Shown: piece by piece, positions 44,784 through 53,507 of the stretch
Layout of the letters: each line of letters begins with the position of its first letter
Numbering within the stretch: position 1 is the stretch's first letter
DNA from: Sulfitobacter indolifex
Lineage (GTDB): Bacteria > Pseudomonadota > Alphaproteobacteria > Rhodobacterales > Rhodobacteraceae
Assembly (NCBI RefSeq): GCF_022788655.1
Contig: NZ_CP084951.1
Coordinates: 2,046,001 to 2,110,000, forward strand
Length of the DNA: 64,000 bases
Direction: 5' to 3'
Notes under the pieces: model-generated
What the model saw: only the letters and a program-made list of their open reading frames with translations
What the model was told of the DNA's origin: nothing
The model's database searches: none
Position numbers and translations under genes: made by a program

Positions 44784-46232
44784 TTAGCTGAAAGGATTTT
44801 CTGTCTTAGGCCAGTAGTTCCGGTCCCGCTTGGTATAGGGAACGATTGTAAAGTTGGGCGTGATCGCGCCGGGCGTGCCAAGGTGTATGACCTCTGCGGC
44901 AATCGGCGCGAAACCGTCGTAAAAATGCTGCGAGGATTTCACCACGACATACTTCATCTGACTAAGATCAAGGCCAAGATTTTCGAAGGCTTCGGGATGG
45001 AAGATCTGGGTGCGTTTGGTGTTTACAACGACGTGAAGCCCATCACTTTCCATCCAGACGCAATCGCCCATATTCATTGCCGCTGTTCCCAGATGCTGCA
45101 CCGCATCACGCAAGATGCCACGGACAGTGATCCTTAGATCAACCGGATCGCCCGACATCGGGCCGATCTTGCCTCCGAGCCTTACGTCCATTTCCGCTCC
45201 GATACCTGCGTCAATGCACATGCCCACCAGCACCGGATCCCAAAACGTGCCAAAGGCGATGTCGGTCAGGCCCCGGTCAAGGGCTGCCTTGAGAACAAAG
45301 GTCGAATCTGAGGGGGCACCCCCGCCCGCGTTGTCTGCAAAATCCGCCAGAACGATGGGTGCGCCCTCTAAGGCCACGGCACGATCCAGCCCCTCGTCCA
45401 TGGTCGGGAAGGTGCGCAGCTCATGCCGCATGTCCCAAAGCTCGCACCCAAGCGCCTCTGCACGTGAGGCCGCAAGATCGGCATCGCCATCGGTCATAAC
45501 CAGTACCCGTGTACCGCTGCGCGCGTTGTCTCCCCATGGGAAGCCATGGACCAGCGAAACGGACAACACGCCCTCCCTGCCCTCCTGCGCGGACATGCGA
45601 TCAACGTAGCTGCGCACCGGCTCGAAAGGCGTGTGGTACATTGCCATCATGCGGCAGTCATAATCGCGCATGACTGGGGTGGTCTTTCCCGCAGCAGCGT
45701 CGGCACAGAGCGTAAAAAGCTCTTCCGCGCGGGGCACAACATCGACATGGGGGTATTCTTTATAGCAGATGATCGCGGTGGTGTTCTCGAGCATCGTCTC
45801 GGTCAGGTGGCAATGCGGATCAAGTTCCAACCCGATCTTCGCCTCCGGCCCCACGATCTCGCGGATGCGGGCCATCATGTCGCCTTCGCAATCGTCATAG
45901 CCCTGCGCGATCATCGCGCCGTGCATCGACATCAGCACAACGTCAACTGGCAATGCGGCACGCAGATCGTCGAGAATGTCGTCTCGCATGGTTTCATAGA
46001 CTGAACGGACAGTCGGGCCAGCGGGCTGCGCATAGGTCGACAGCCCCTCGACCACCTCCCACCCAAGCGCTTCGGCGCGGCGACGCCAGACTGTGACTGC
46101 GGCAGCATAGAGCCCCGCCTCTCCTTGCGAAGCAGTCTTGGTGTGTAGATGTTCTTTGAAACCACTCCAACCGGTGGGAATGGGAGAAAAGGAATTGGTC
46201 TCGGTGGCCAAAGAGGCCATGAAGAGCTTCAT
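44784..46232 (-). CDS. M81-family metallopeptidase (MlrC-like)
   Basis: A 482-residue protein of the MlrC family, named for the microcystin-degradation peptidase MlrC. The N-terminal ATETNSFSPIPTGW and MSMHGAMIAQGYDDCEGDMM are strong family signatures; LELDPHCHLTETM supplies zinc ligands (Asp and two His). In this operon a role in cleaving peptides or amides with D-residues is plausible; microcystin itself need not be the substrate. Overlaps dctQ by 4 bp. Confidence 0.9.
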   Translation of the reverse strand: MKLFMASLATETNSFSPIPTGWSGFKEHLHTKTASQGEAGLYAAAVTVWRRRAEALGWEVVEGLSTYAQPAGPTVRSVYETMRDDILDDLRAALPVDVVLMSMHGAMIAQGYDDCEGDMMARIREIVGPEAKIGLELDPHCHLTETMLENTTAIICYKEYPHVDVVPRAEELFTLCADAAAGKTTPVMRDYDCRMMAMYHTPFEPVRSYVDRMSAQEGREGVLSVSLVHGFPWGDNARSGTRVLVMTDGDADLAASRAEALGCELWDMRHELRTFPTMDEGLDRAVALEGAPIVLADFADNAGGGAPSDSTFVLKAALDRGLTDIAFGTFWDPVLVGMCIDAGIGAEMDVRLGGKIGPMSGDPVDLRITVRGILRDAVQHLGTAAMNMGDCVWMESDGLHVVVNTKRTQIFHPEAFENLGLDLSQMKYVVVKSSQHFYDGFAPIAAEVIHLGTPGAITPNFTIVPYTKRDRNYWPKTENPFS

Positions 46233-46753
46233 TGTGTATTCCTCAGCTGAGTGAGCGCCTTTGCTACATCAGCAATCACGTGCAAAAGTATCAGGCTGAA
46301 TGCCAATGGGATAGCGATGCCGAAGACCACCATGGGCAGGTCCATCGTCTCGGTCTGCCGTCCGGCGAGCCGCGCAAGATAGCCGCGCGCCGGGTTCGCG
46401 CCGGGGCCAAAGAAGCAGAACCACAGGATCGGCAGGGCAAAACAGAGGACGCCAAAGGCCCGAAACACAGTAAAGGCAAAGCCCCGAGCGCCCTTCACGG
46501 CAAGCGCTTCGGGAAACAGCGTCGGATCAAGCCTGTAGCGAAAGGCACAGGAGGCACCAAGCAGTCCGCCCCAGACCATTGAGAAACGCGCCAATTCCTC
46601 GGTCCAGATCGGTGGCTGGTTAAGGAGGTAGCGGGCGATGACCTGCCAGCCGGCGGCGGCCAGCATGAGGGCAACGGCCAGCGCCGCCCCCACTAATGCC
46701 GCCCGGTTCAGACCTGCAGAAAGCCGATCAAGCAGATGTGCCACCGCCCGCAT
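46229..46753 (-). CDS. TRAP transporter small permease (DctQ type)
   Basis: A 174-residue four-helix protein with the DctQ motif YLLNQPPIWTEELARFSMVWGGLLGASCAFR. Works with the large permease and the binding protein. The ATG at 46753 follows the dctP stop by 4 bases; the longer frame from 46819 would lie inside dctP. It shares an ATGA overlap with the peptidase gene downstream. Confidence 0.9.
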   Translation of the reverse strand: MRAVAHLLDRLSAGLNRAALVGAALAVALMLAAAGWQVIARYLLNQPPIWTEELARFSMVWGGLLGASCAFRYRLDPTLFPEALAVKGARGFAFTVFRAFGVLCFALPILWFCFFGPGANPARGYLARLAGRQTETMDLPMVVFGIAIPLAFSLILLHVIADVAKALTQLRNTQ

Positions 46754-46757
46754 CGGT

Positions 46758-47729
46758 TCAGCGACCGACCGCTGTGTTCCAGGCCTCAAGCGCGCCCTCG
46801 GGCATGTCTGTGGCTTCATAGATCGGCTGGCTGGCGGCGCGGAATTTTTCGCGTTCTTCTGCAGTCAGTTCGATCACTTCGATGCCCGCCTCTTCGAGCT
46901 GTTTAAGCACCGCGGAATCGTCCGAAACCAGTTTTCGGTTCGCTTCATGGGCCGCATTAACTGCCTGCTCAACGATCTCACGCTCTTCGTCAGATAGGCT
47001 CTGGTACCAGTCCTCGGAGGCAATAGCGACGCGCACCGAAGGGCTCATCTCGGCATTGGTGAAATACTTGATGAAGGCCGTGTGCCCATAGGTAAGTGGT
47101 ACAAAGGCGGGGTTGATGTAGCCACCCGCAACACCGGTCTGCAACGCGTTGGGGACTTCGGACCAAGACACGATGGTGCCTTTGGAGCCCCATTGTTCGA
47201 AGGTGTTGATCTGGACCTCGTCCAATGCGCGCATCCGGACGTTCTGCATGTCCTCGAAGGCACGGATCGGCACTTCGGTGGTGAAAATGCCGGTGGCCGT
47301 ACCGGTCATCACCAGGTCAAGCACGCGCACGCCCTTGGGGGTCGTACCCTCGTTGATCCGCGCCAACATGCCACCTTTGTCCAGAGCCATGTCCAATTGG
47401 TCAAGATCGTCAAAAAAATAGGGCATCGAGGCGCCCGAAACGGTGCCATTCAGCGTGCCTGCCGATTTGGCATCCGACATCGAAACTTCGAGAAGACCTT
47501 GGCTCACTTGATCGAGCCGCTCTGCTTCTTCACCGAGCGAGTTGCGCTCGTATTCTTCGGCGTCCATGCCGTGTTCGTTCAGGTAATTGCCGAAAGTATG
47601 TGCCCAAACATAGGTGCCGGATTTTTCCAAGTCTGGCGGGCTATCGAGGGCGATTTTGACCTCTGCAGCGGCAGGCATCGAGACTGCCATGGCCAGAGCG
47701 GAGAGTGCGGATACATGTGTTAGTTTCAT
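46758..47729 (-). CDS. TRAP transporter solute-binding protein (DctP type)
   Basis: A 323-residue periplasmic binding protein: signal peptide (MKLTHVSALSALAMAVSMPAAA) followed by a DctP fold with EVPIRAFEDMQNVRMRALDE, whose Arg normally binds the substrate carboxylate. Start at 47729 preceded by GGGAAGGAAAT. Context suggests a carboxylate-bearing amino acid or acylated amino acid as ligand. Encoded between the large and small permease genes, not before them as usual. Confidence 0.93.
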   Translation of the reverse strand: MKLTHVSALSALAMAVSMPAAAEVKIALDSPPDLEKSGTYVWAHTFGNYLNEHGMDAEEYERNSLGEEAERLDQVSQGLLEVSMSDAKSAGTLNGTVSGASMPYFFDDLDQLDMALDKGGMLARINEGTTPKGVRVLDLVMTGTATGIFTTEVPIRAFEDMQNVRMRALDEVQINTFEQWGSKGTIVSWSEVPNALQTGVAGGYINPAFVPLTYGHTAFIKYFTNAEMSPSVRVAIASEDWYQSLSDEEREIVEQAVNAAHEANRKLVSDDSAVLKQLEEAGIEVIELTAEEREKFRAASQPIYEATDMPEGALEAWNTAVGR

Positions 47730-47761
47730 TGTATTTCCTTCCCTGATTGGTTCTTCTTTTG

Positions 47762-49045
47762 TTACTTCCACAGCCCCAGAGTACGGGGCAGCCAAAGACT
47801 GATTTCTGGCGTGAAAACGAGGATCCCCAGAACGACGATCTCAGCGAATACGAAAGGCATGACCGCGCGGGCGAGCTTCCAATAGTTCACCCCGGTCACC
47901 GTTGAGACGATCAGCAGGCACCCTCCTAAGGGCGGCGAGACCAGCCCGATGCAGAGGTTGAAGCAAATGACGATGCCCAGATGCACGGGGTCGGCGCCAT
48001 TGGCGAGCGCCACGGGGGCGAGCAAGGGTACAAGCAGTGCCAGTGCCACGGGCACGTCCATCACCATGCCTGCAAAGATGAAGATGACATTCATCAACAG
48101 CAGGAAGCCAACTGGACCCAAGCCCATCTGCTCAACCAGACCGGCTATCGCCTGCGGGATGCGCTCCAACGCTGCCAGGTGACCGAAGGCTGCGACCGCG
48201 CAAAGGATCATGAAAATCGAACCTGTCAGGATCGCGGTCCGGGAAAAGCTCTCCCAAATGTCCGTGGGGGTTAGCGGGGAGTAGAAGAAGGCTGCAACGA
48301 CAGCGGCGAATACGGCTACGGCGGCGGCTTCGGTCGGGGTCATCCACCCCAAAACGATGCCGCCTACAATAATGACCGGTAGGCAGAGCGCTGGCAGCGC
48401 CGCAAAGATCGCGGGTAGCAGCGCTGGCGCCTCGCCCTTTTCCACACGCGGATGGTCGTCGCGCCAAGCATAGAACCCGTTGACCAGAAACAGGGCCGCG
48501 GCAAGAACAAGCCCCGGCAGTATCCCTGCCACAAACAGCGCGGCGACCGAGGTCTGCATTAACGCACCGTAGAAAATCAGGATGATTGAGGGGGGAACAA
48601 TTGGGCCGATGATGGAAGAGGCCGCCGTGATCGCTCCGGCATATTCGGCGCTATAGCCGCGCTCCCGCATCGCTGGCACGAGCGTATTCGACAACGCCGC
48701 TGCATCCGCCACCGCGGAGCCGGAAATCCCGGCAAAGAAAACTGAGGTCATGATGTTCACATGCCCTAACCCGCCGCGCATGCGTCCAATCAGCGCCATG
48801 GAGAGATCGATGAGAGATTTGGTAACACCGCCTCGATTCATGAGCTCGCCCGCAAGAATAAAGAGCGGCATCGCCAGAAGCGAAAAGACGGATATCTGTG
48901 AGAAGACTTTTTGCGGCAGCACGGCCAGATACCGCGTGTTGTCGGATATCACGAAAGCCAGCACAGCCGCGCCGCCGATGACATAGGCCAGCGCCAGTCC
49001 CGACGCGAGCAAGACAGCGGCGATAAGTGGGACGACCCAGATCAT
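47762..49045 (-). CDS. TRAP transporter large permease (DctM type)
   Basis: A 427-residue, 12-helix permease of the DctM family. Segments LLAMPLFILAGELMNRGGVTK, GISGSAVADAAALSNTLVPAM and GLVSPPLGGCLLIVSTVTGV are characteristic. Uses the sodium gradient to take up the solute handed over by DctP. Its start overlaps the DauA-like gene stop by 4 bp, making it the second gene of the operon. Confidence 0.95.
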   Translation of the reverse strand: MIWVVPLIAAVLLASGLALAYVIGGAAVLAFVISDNTRYLAVLPQKVFSQISVFSLLAMPLFILAGELMNRGGVTKSLIDLSMALIGRMRGGLGHVNIMTSVFFAGISGSAVADAAALSNTLVPAMRERGYSAEYAGAITAASSIIGPIVPPSIILIFYGALMQTSVAALFVAGILPGLVLAAALFLVNGFYAWRDDHPRVEKGEAPALLPAIFAALPALCLPVIIVGGIVLGWMTPTEAAAVAVFAAVVAAFFYSPLTPTDIWESFSRTAILTGSIFMILCAVAAFGHLAALERIPQAIAGLVEQMGLGPVGFLLLMNVIFIFAGMVMDVPVALALLVPLLAPVALANGADPVHLGIVICFNLCIGLVSPPLGGCLLIVSTVTGVNYWKLARAVMPFVFAEIVVLGILVFTPEISLWLPRTLGLWK

Positions 49046-50175
49046 TGCACGATCCCCGCTCGGTCAGGCGCCACCCGCGCCACATCGAAACCGGCGGTAG
49101 CAATATGATCAGGCACTGGCTTTCCCTGGACCAGCGCCGCTGCCAGGTTTCCGGCGGCGGGTGCCGACTGGATCCCATACCCCCCCTGCCCGGCCATCCA
49201 AAAAAATCCCGGCGCGCATTTCGAGAAGCCAATCACCGGCTCCTTGTCCGCGACGAAGCTGCGCAGTCCGGCCCATTTGTTTTCGATGCGTCGGATGTCG
49301 ATGTCAAAAGCCGTCATGATCCGGTCCGCGCAAATCGCCACATCCATCTCATCAGGCTGCACATCGCAAGGATCGCATGGCGTTTCATCAGCAGGCGAGA
49401 TCAACAACCGCCCCGCGTCGGGCTTGAGATAGAAGTTCTCATCAATATCAATTGTGATCGGCCCATCGCGGTGGGTGAAGCCATTCGGCTCGGCTATAAC
49501 CATGGCGGTACGGCGCTTGGGTACGAGCCCAATGCTCTCCGCGCCCGCCATCAACCCAACTTCACCGGCCCATGCCCCAGCGGCGTTTACCACCACGGGC
49601 GCCACAAACCGCCCCTGCCGGGTCTCGATAGTCCATCCCGCACTATCATGTGTCAACGCTTGCACCGCAGCCTTGGTGATAAGAACCCCACCTGCCGCCT
49701 TGAACTGACGCAAATAGCCCTGATGCAGCCCGGCTACGTCAATATCTTGGCCGCCCGTATCCAGCATCCCAGCCGAGGCATAACCTGTGCGCAATAGCGG
49801 TTGTTGCGCCTGCATCTCTTCAGCAGTCAGCAGTTCAACGGGGCTGACGCCCGCGGCTTCTTCGTACAGAGTCTGAAGCGCGCCAACTTGATCATCTCGC
49901 GCGATCATGAGAATTTGGCGCGGGGTCAGCAGCGGTGCGGCGGCAAAACCTTCGGACGGCGCGTCGAAGAACTCCCGCGAGGCCCGTGTCAGGGCGCGCA
50001 CGCCGGATGGCCCGTAATTCGGCGCAAACACTGCCGCGGAGCGCCCTGTCGTGTGATAGCCAGGCTGAGCTTCCATCTCCACAAGGATAACGCGCATTGA
50101 CGGTGCGAGACCGGCTGCCAGAGAGGCCCCGGCGATGCCCGCGCCGATGACGACCACGTCTGAATTCTCCGCCAT
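49042..50175 (-). CDS. DauA-like FAD D-amino-acid dehydrogenase
   Basis: A 377-residue flavoprotein with the N-terminal VVVIGAGIAGASLAAGLAP nucleotide-binding motif, followed by VEMEAQPGYHTTGRSAAVFAPNYGPSG, which closely resembles D-arginine dehydrogenase DauA. It should oxidise D-amino acids to 2-oxo acids and ammonia, passing electrons to a carrier. Substrate range is unknown. First gene of the seven-gene operon; start at 50175 chosen over 50211. The upstream palindrome at 50252-50269 is well placed to control it. Confidence 0.85.
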   Translation of the reverse strand: MAENSDVVVIGAGIAGASLAAGLAPSMRVILVEMEAQPGYHTTGRSAAVFAPNYGPSGVRALTRASREFFDAPSEGFAAAPLLTPRQILMIARDDQVGALQTLYEEAAGVSPVELLTAEEMQAQQPLLRTGYASAGMLDTGGQDIDVAGLHQGYLRQFKAAGGVLITKAAVQALTHDSAGWTIETRQGRFVAPVVVNAAGAWAGEVGLMAGAESIGLVPKRRTAMVIAEPNGFTHRDGPITIDIDENFYLKPDAGRLLISPADETPCDPCDVQPDEMDVAICADRIMTAFDIDIRRIENKWAGLRSFVADKEPVIGFSKCAPGFFWMAGQGGYGIQSAPAAGNLAAALVQGKPVPDHIATAGFDVARVAPDRAGIVQ

Positions 50176-50251
50176 CTGATGCAACCTCAAGCCCCCAAGT
50201 GTCGATTCCACTGCTCAAACGCTACCTCTATTTTCCCATTAATCAATAAAA

Positions 50252-50269
50252 ATTTTCGGATACGAAAAT
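50252..50269. promoter_or_regulatory. Perfect palindrome in the divergent DauA-like/XRE promoter
   Basis: ATTTTCG-GATA-CGAAAAT: seven-base arms, four-base centre, no mismatch, in an AT-rich intergenic stretch between the divergent operon and regulator genes. It is the natural candidate operator for the adjacent XRE-cupin protein. Confidence 0.6.
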
Positions 50270-50330
50270 ATTTCCCTTTCCGACAACCTGAGGGTAGTCT
50301 GTGTTTTTATCGCCAGAAGGACTATCGCCT

Positions 50331-50948
50331 ATGACCACTGCCCATGCCTTGGGCGCGAGACTCCGCCACCTTCGCAAGTCCCGCAAACTTACCTTGAGCG
50401 CGCTGGCATCCTTGTCGGGCGTCGCTGTTTCCACCATCTCCAAGATCGAAAACGGCGCGCTGTCACCAACGCTCGACAAGGTGTTGCGGCTGGCCGATGG
50501 GCTCGACTTGTCGATCGGCCAGTTGATTGGAGAAGAACAGATCGACGATCACAAAAGCCAACCAAACAGCCGTCTCCTGTCCGCACGCGCCGACGACGGG
50601 ATCGTAATCGACACGCAGAATTACGAATATCGCTATCTCTGTGCTGAGTTGACGAATAAACGCATGGTCCCGATACACGCGCGTATCAAGGCTTCAGGCT
50701 TGCAGGAGTTCGGCCCGTTGGAGCGCCATGGCGGAGAGGAGTTTCTGATTGTACTTGATGGTGAGATTGAAGTGCATACTGAATTCTATGCCCCCATTCG
50801 GCTAAGCCGCGGCGAGAGCATTTACCTCGACAGTACGATGGGCCATGCCTACGTTAGCGTTGGCGACCAAGAAGCAGAAGTATGCTGCATTTGTACGGAG
50901 CCTCTCCGCGTCACCGTCGACGGTCAAAGAGATCACGACAGTATTTAA
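50331..50948 (+). CDS. XRE-family regulator with cupin sensor domain
   Basis: A 205-residue regulator: helix-turn-helix at about residues 7-62 (LRHLRKSRKLTLSALASLSGV, STISKIENGALSPTLDKVLRLA) and a C-terminal cupin (about 120-195; ERHGGEEFLIVLDGEIEVHTEFYAPIRLSRGESIYLDSTMGHAY). Such proteins commonly sense a catabolic substrate and control a divergent operon. ATG at 50331 with AGAAGG about 11 bases upstream; the upstream frame from 50301 covers promoter DNA. Regulates, by inference, the D-amino-acid operon. Confidence 0.9.
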   Translation: MTTAHALGARLRHLRKSRKLTLSALASLSGVAVSTISKIENGALSPTLDKVLRLADGLDLSIGQLIGEEQIDDHKSQPNSRLLSARADDGIVIDTQNYEYRYLCAELTNKRMVPIHARIKASGLQEFGPLERHGGEEFLIVLDGEIEVHTEFYAPIRLSRGESIYLDSTMGHAYVSVGDQEAEVCCICTEPLRVTVDGQRDHDSI

Positions 50949-51318
50949 TCGCTGGTCGTCAAGGTTTGTTAACCCCTTGACCTCCAATCATCGTATCGGC
51001 TGCTTGTGTAAGTGCCGATCGGGTTCGACCCGTTAAATTGGTATATTTGCCGACACGTCACCTATCCACAATATGTCCGTTCGCGGCCCAAATCGGTCAT
51101 TCGTTCTCTGTCGCATCTTCGGAACTCAGCCGCCTCGCCGATCCGTATGCGCCGGTTGGACAAGGAACCGAATTCATGAAGATTGGGCACCTGCAAGTAA
51201 GCGAAGCTGACATAGCTCGGATTGTGCGCAACAAACCACGAGGCGGCCGACAGGCTTTGTGCATCGACCCGCTTATCCGGTTGCGCGAAGTAAGATAGAA
51301 AGCCGCGCGCGGTTTATG
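50949..51318. other. Intergenic gap, hairpin near its left end, no recognised gene
   Basis: About 370 bases. A GTCAAGG/CCTTGAC stem (50958-50981) without a T run follows the XRE gene and may protect or end its transcript. The short plus-strand frame at 51038-51298 resembles no family. The region marks the boundary between the two catabolic loci. Confidence 0.5.
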
Positions 51319-52689
51319 TCAGGGTTTTGCGGTCGGCGACAGCGACGGAATTTTAAACTTTACCACCAGTCCCCTGTCCTGCGGCAACAGCTCGACTTCA
51401 CCACCGTGACGGCGCAGGACATCTTGGACGATAGCAAGGCCAAGGCCGCTGCCCTCTCCTTCGCTCAATTGACCGAACCTTTGAAACGCGGCCTGCCCGC
51501 TGCTTTTGGGGATGCCAATGCCGTCATCTTGTACGATCAGCGCCGCATATCGTCCCTCGGCCATAGTACTCACGCGGATCGTTGAGAGGCCTGCACCACC
51601 ATGAGATAGCGCGTTTTCAAGTAGATTGATGATCGCCTCACCGAGCAGCACATTGTCCCCATTCACCGGCAAAGGGGCAGGATGTGGCTCAAAGCCAAAG
51701 CCAATGTCCCGCGACAGGACCGTCGGGGCAAAGTCGCTGCACACTTCGGCAGCGATAGAGTTGAGTTCAAGCGCATCGAACGTTGGTGTCTCATCGTAAC
51801 GCAACCGTTCAAGAGACAACAACTGATTGGCGAGGCGCGCAGATTTACGTGCGGCAGCAATCAATTCGCGTTCCCGCAAACGACGCTCTTGTGGATCGCT
51901 GACATCTGGCAAAACCTCGGCCAGCGACAACAATGCCGACGCGGGGTTGCGCAGCTGATGCGCGGCGTTGGAGATGAAGACCTGATGATCCTCGATGCTC
52001 TGCCGTACTTGCCCGAACAGCCGGTTCAACGTGGCGACAATGCCAGAAACCTCTGTCGGCACCGCGCGGCGAATATCACGCAGGTCATCGGGGGATCGGT
52101 GCTGAATAGCGTCTTGCAAATCGTTCAAGGGACGCAGGCCAATCTTCACCCCGAACCACACCACAAACGCAAGTGCGGCCATCAAGCTGGCGATCAGAGC
52201 AGCAGCGCGCCGCGCCAAGGCGGCGGCAAAGGCGTTCCGATCACTGTCCCTTTGCCAGACCGTTACAATCGTGTCGCCGGTCAAGTTGCCGATGGTCGTG
52301 CTTTCCGTCATCCGCAATACGCGCACCGGCTCGCCCCGATATTCCGCCATCGAGTAGTTCAGCCTATCCTCGCCTGTTCGGTTGCCGGATACCGGCGGAT
52401 AGGCATAGCCGGTGATGTAAATACCGCCGGGACCCGTTACGTGATAAAAAAGCTCACCTCCCCCGGCGTCAGAGACAAAATCCCGCGTGCTGGGTGACAG
52501 CGCGTCCCCACCAGAAATTGCCACATCACGGGAAATGGCCAAAGCTGCGGCCAGCAGGCTGCGGTCGAACAGGGTTTCAGAGGTGCGCTGCGCGACTTCA
52601 AAGCGCCAAAACCCCAGAATGACAGAGAGCAACAGCAGCGGCGGCAGGATCAGCAAGAAAAGCCGCGAGCGTAGCGACATCGCGGTCAT
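51319..52689 (-). CDS. tctE: TctE-type sensor histidine kinase
   Basis: A 456-residue inner-membrane kinase: helix at about 10-28, periplasmic sensor (about 30-160), second helix (about 163-183), HAMP-like linker, phosphorylated His244 in FISNAAHQLRNPASAL and ATPase domain with NLLENALSHG and GEGSGLGLAIVQD. The NAAHQLRNP form of the H box is typical of TctE. ATG overlaps the tctD stop (ATGA). Should sense an external tricarboxylate and phosphorylate TctD. Confidence 0.9.
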   Translation of the reverse strand: MTAMSLRSRLFLLILPPLLLLSVILGFWRFEVAQRTSETLFDRSLLAAALAISRDVAISGGDALSPSTRDFVSDAGGGELFYHVTGPGGIYITGYAYPPVSGNRTGEDRLNYSMAEYRGEPVRVLRMTESTTIGNLTGDTIVTVWQRDSDRNAFAAALARRAAALIASLMAALAFVVWFGVKIGLRPLNDLQDAIQHRSPDDLRDIRRAVPTEVSGIVATLNRLFGQVRQSIEDHQVFISNAAHQLRNPASALLSLAEVLPDVSDPQERRLRERELIAAARKSARLANQLLSLERLRYDETPTFDALELNSIAAEVCSDFAPTVLSRDIGFGFEPHPAPLPVNGDNVLLGEAIINLLENALSHGGAGLSTIRVSTMAEGRYAALIVQDDGIGIPKSSGQAAFQRFGQLSEGEGSGLGLAIVQDVLRRHGGEVELLPQDRGLVVKFKIPSLSPTAKP

Positions 52690-53357
52690 GCGCTGTCGAC
52701 CTCAAGCATATAGCCCAGCCCACGGGCGGCTTTGATGCGGATGCCGAAGGGCTCCAACCGTTTGCGAAGACGCGACACATGCGGCTCGATTGCGCTGTCT
52801 TCCTGCTCGGCCCCGGTGCCATAGACATGGGTGATCAACTGGGATTTCGACACGATCCGCCCGCGCCTTTCCAGCAGGCATTCAAGCGTCGCTAGCTCTT
52901 TGCGGGGGAAGGCCAGTGGCTGTTCATCCTTCAACAATTGGCGGTTAGTGCGGTCAAAGATCAAGGGACCGAGCGCGTCGCGGGCGGCAAACTCAAGGTT
53001 CTTGCGCCGCGCCATGGCCCGCAGTCGGGCCTCTAGCTCATCCATTTCGAAGGGCTTGGTCAGGTAATCGTCGGCCCCGGCATCCAGCCCTGCCACTCGC
53101 TCTGACGTCTCTGCCCGGGCGGTCAGCAGGATCACCGGCGTCCCGTCGCCACGGCGGCGCAGACGGGCCAGAACCTCCAACCCATCACTGCCGGGCAAGT
53201 TGCAATCGAGCACGATCAGGTCTGCCCCCTCATGGCGCAGAAAAGCGTCTGCCTCTTCACCGTCATGCAGCAGGTCCACCGCATGGCCACGATCCCGCAG
53301 GCGATGGGCAATTCCTTGCGCAAGGGCCTCATTGTCTTCGATGACTGCAATACGCAT
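52686..53357 (-). CDS. tctD: TctD-type OmpR-family response regulator
   Basis: A 223-residue regulator with receiver Asp51 (DLIVLDCNLPGSDGL), the conserved Lys in DDYLTKPFEMDELEARL, and a winged-helix DNA-binding domain ending HVSRLRKRLEPFGIRIKAARGLGYML. Divergent from tctC across 150 bp. Two palindromes lie directly before its start codon, so autoregulation is likely. Known homologues activate tct transport genes in response to tricarboxylates. Confidence 0.92.
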   Translation of the reverse strand: MRIAVIEDNEALAQGIAHRLRDRGHAVDLLHDGEEADAFLRHEGADLIVLDCNLPGSDGLEVLARLRRRGDGTPVILLTARAETSERVAGLDAGADDYLTKPFEMDELEARLRAMARRKNLEFAARDALGPLIFDRTNRQLLKDEQPLAFPRKELATLECLLERRGRIVSKSQLITHVYGTGAEQEDSAIEPHVSRLRKRLEPFGIRIKAARGLGYMLEVDSA

Positions 53358-53392
53358 GATTAAAACTTAATCCTAATGCGCAAGCTTTGCGC
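53358..53392. promoter_or_regulatory. Twin palindromes in the tctD-tctC divergent promoter
   Basis: GATTAA-AAC-TTAATC (53358-53372) and GCGCAA-GCT-TTGCGC (53378-53392) are both perfect 6+3+6 palindromes with centres 20 bp apart. The first touches the tctD start codon, leaving tctD without a well-placed Shine-Dalgarno. Candidate binding region for TctD or another regulator. Confidence 0.45.
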
Positions 53393-53507
53393 AAGGTTGG
53401 GAAGGCAGTGTGCCCGTGTTGGAGGAGGGATTCGTTCCCTAAAACAAATACGAATTACGGCAGACGTGAAAGTCTGACCGATACAAAATGTCTACGGGAG
53501 GACACCT

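Noticed and set aside
51020..51033. CGGGTTCGACCCG, resembling a tRNA T-arm
   Set aside because: No acceptor, D-arm or anticodon stem can be fitted upstream, so it is not a tRNA or a clear tRNA fragment.
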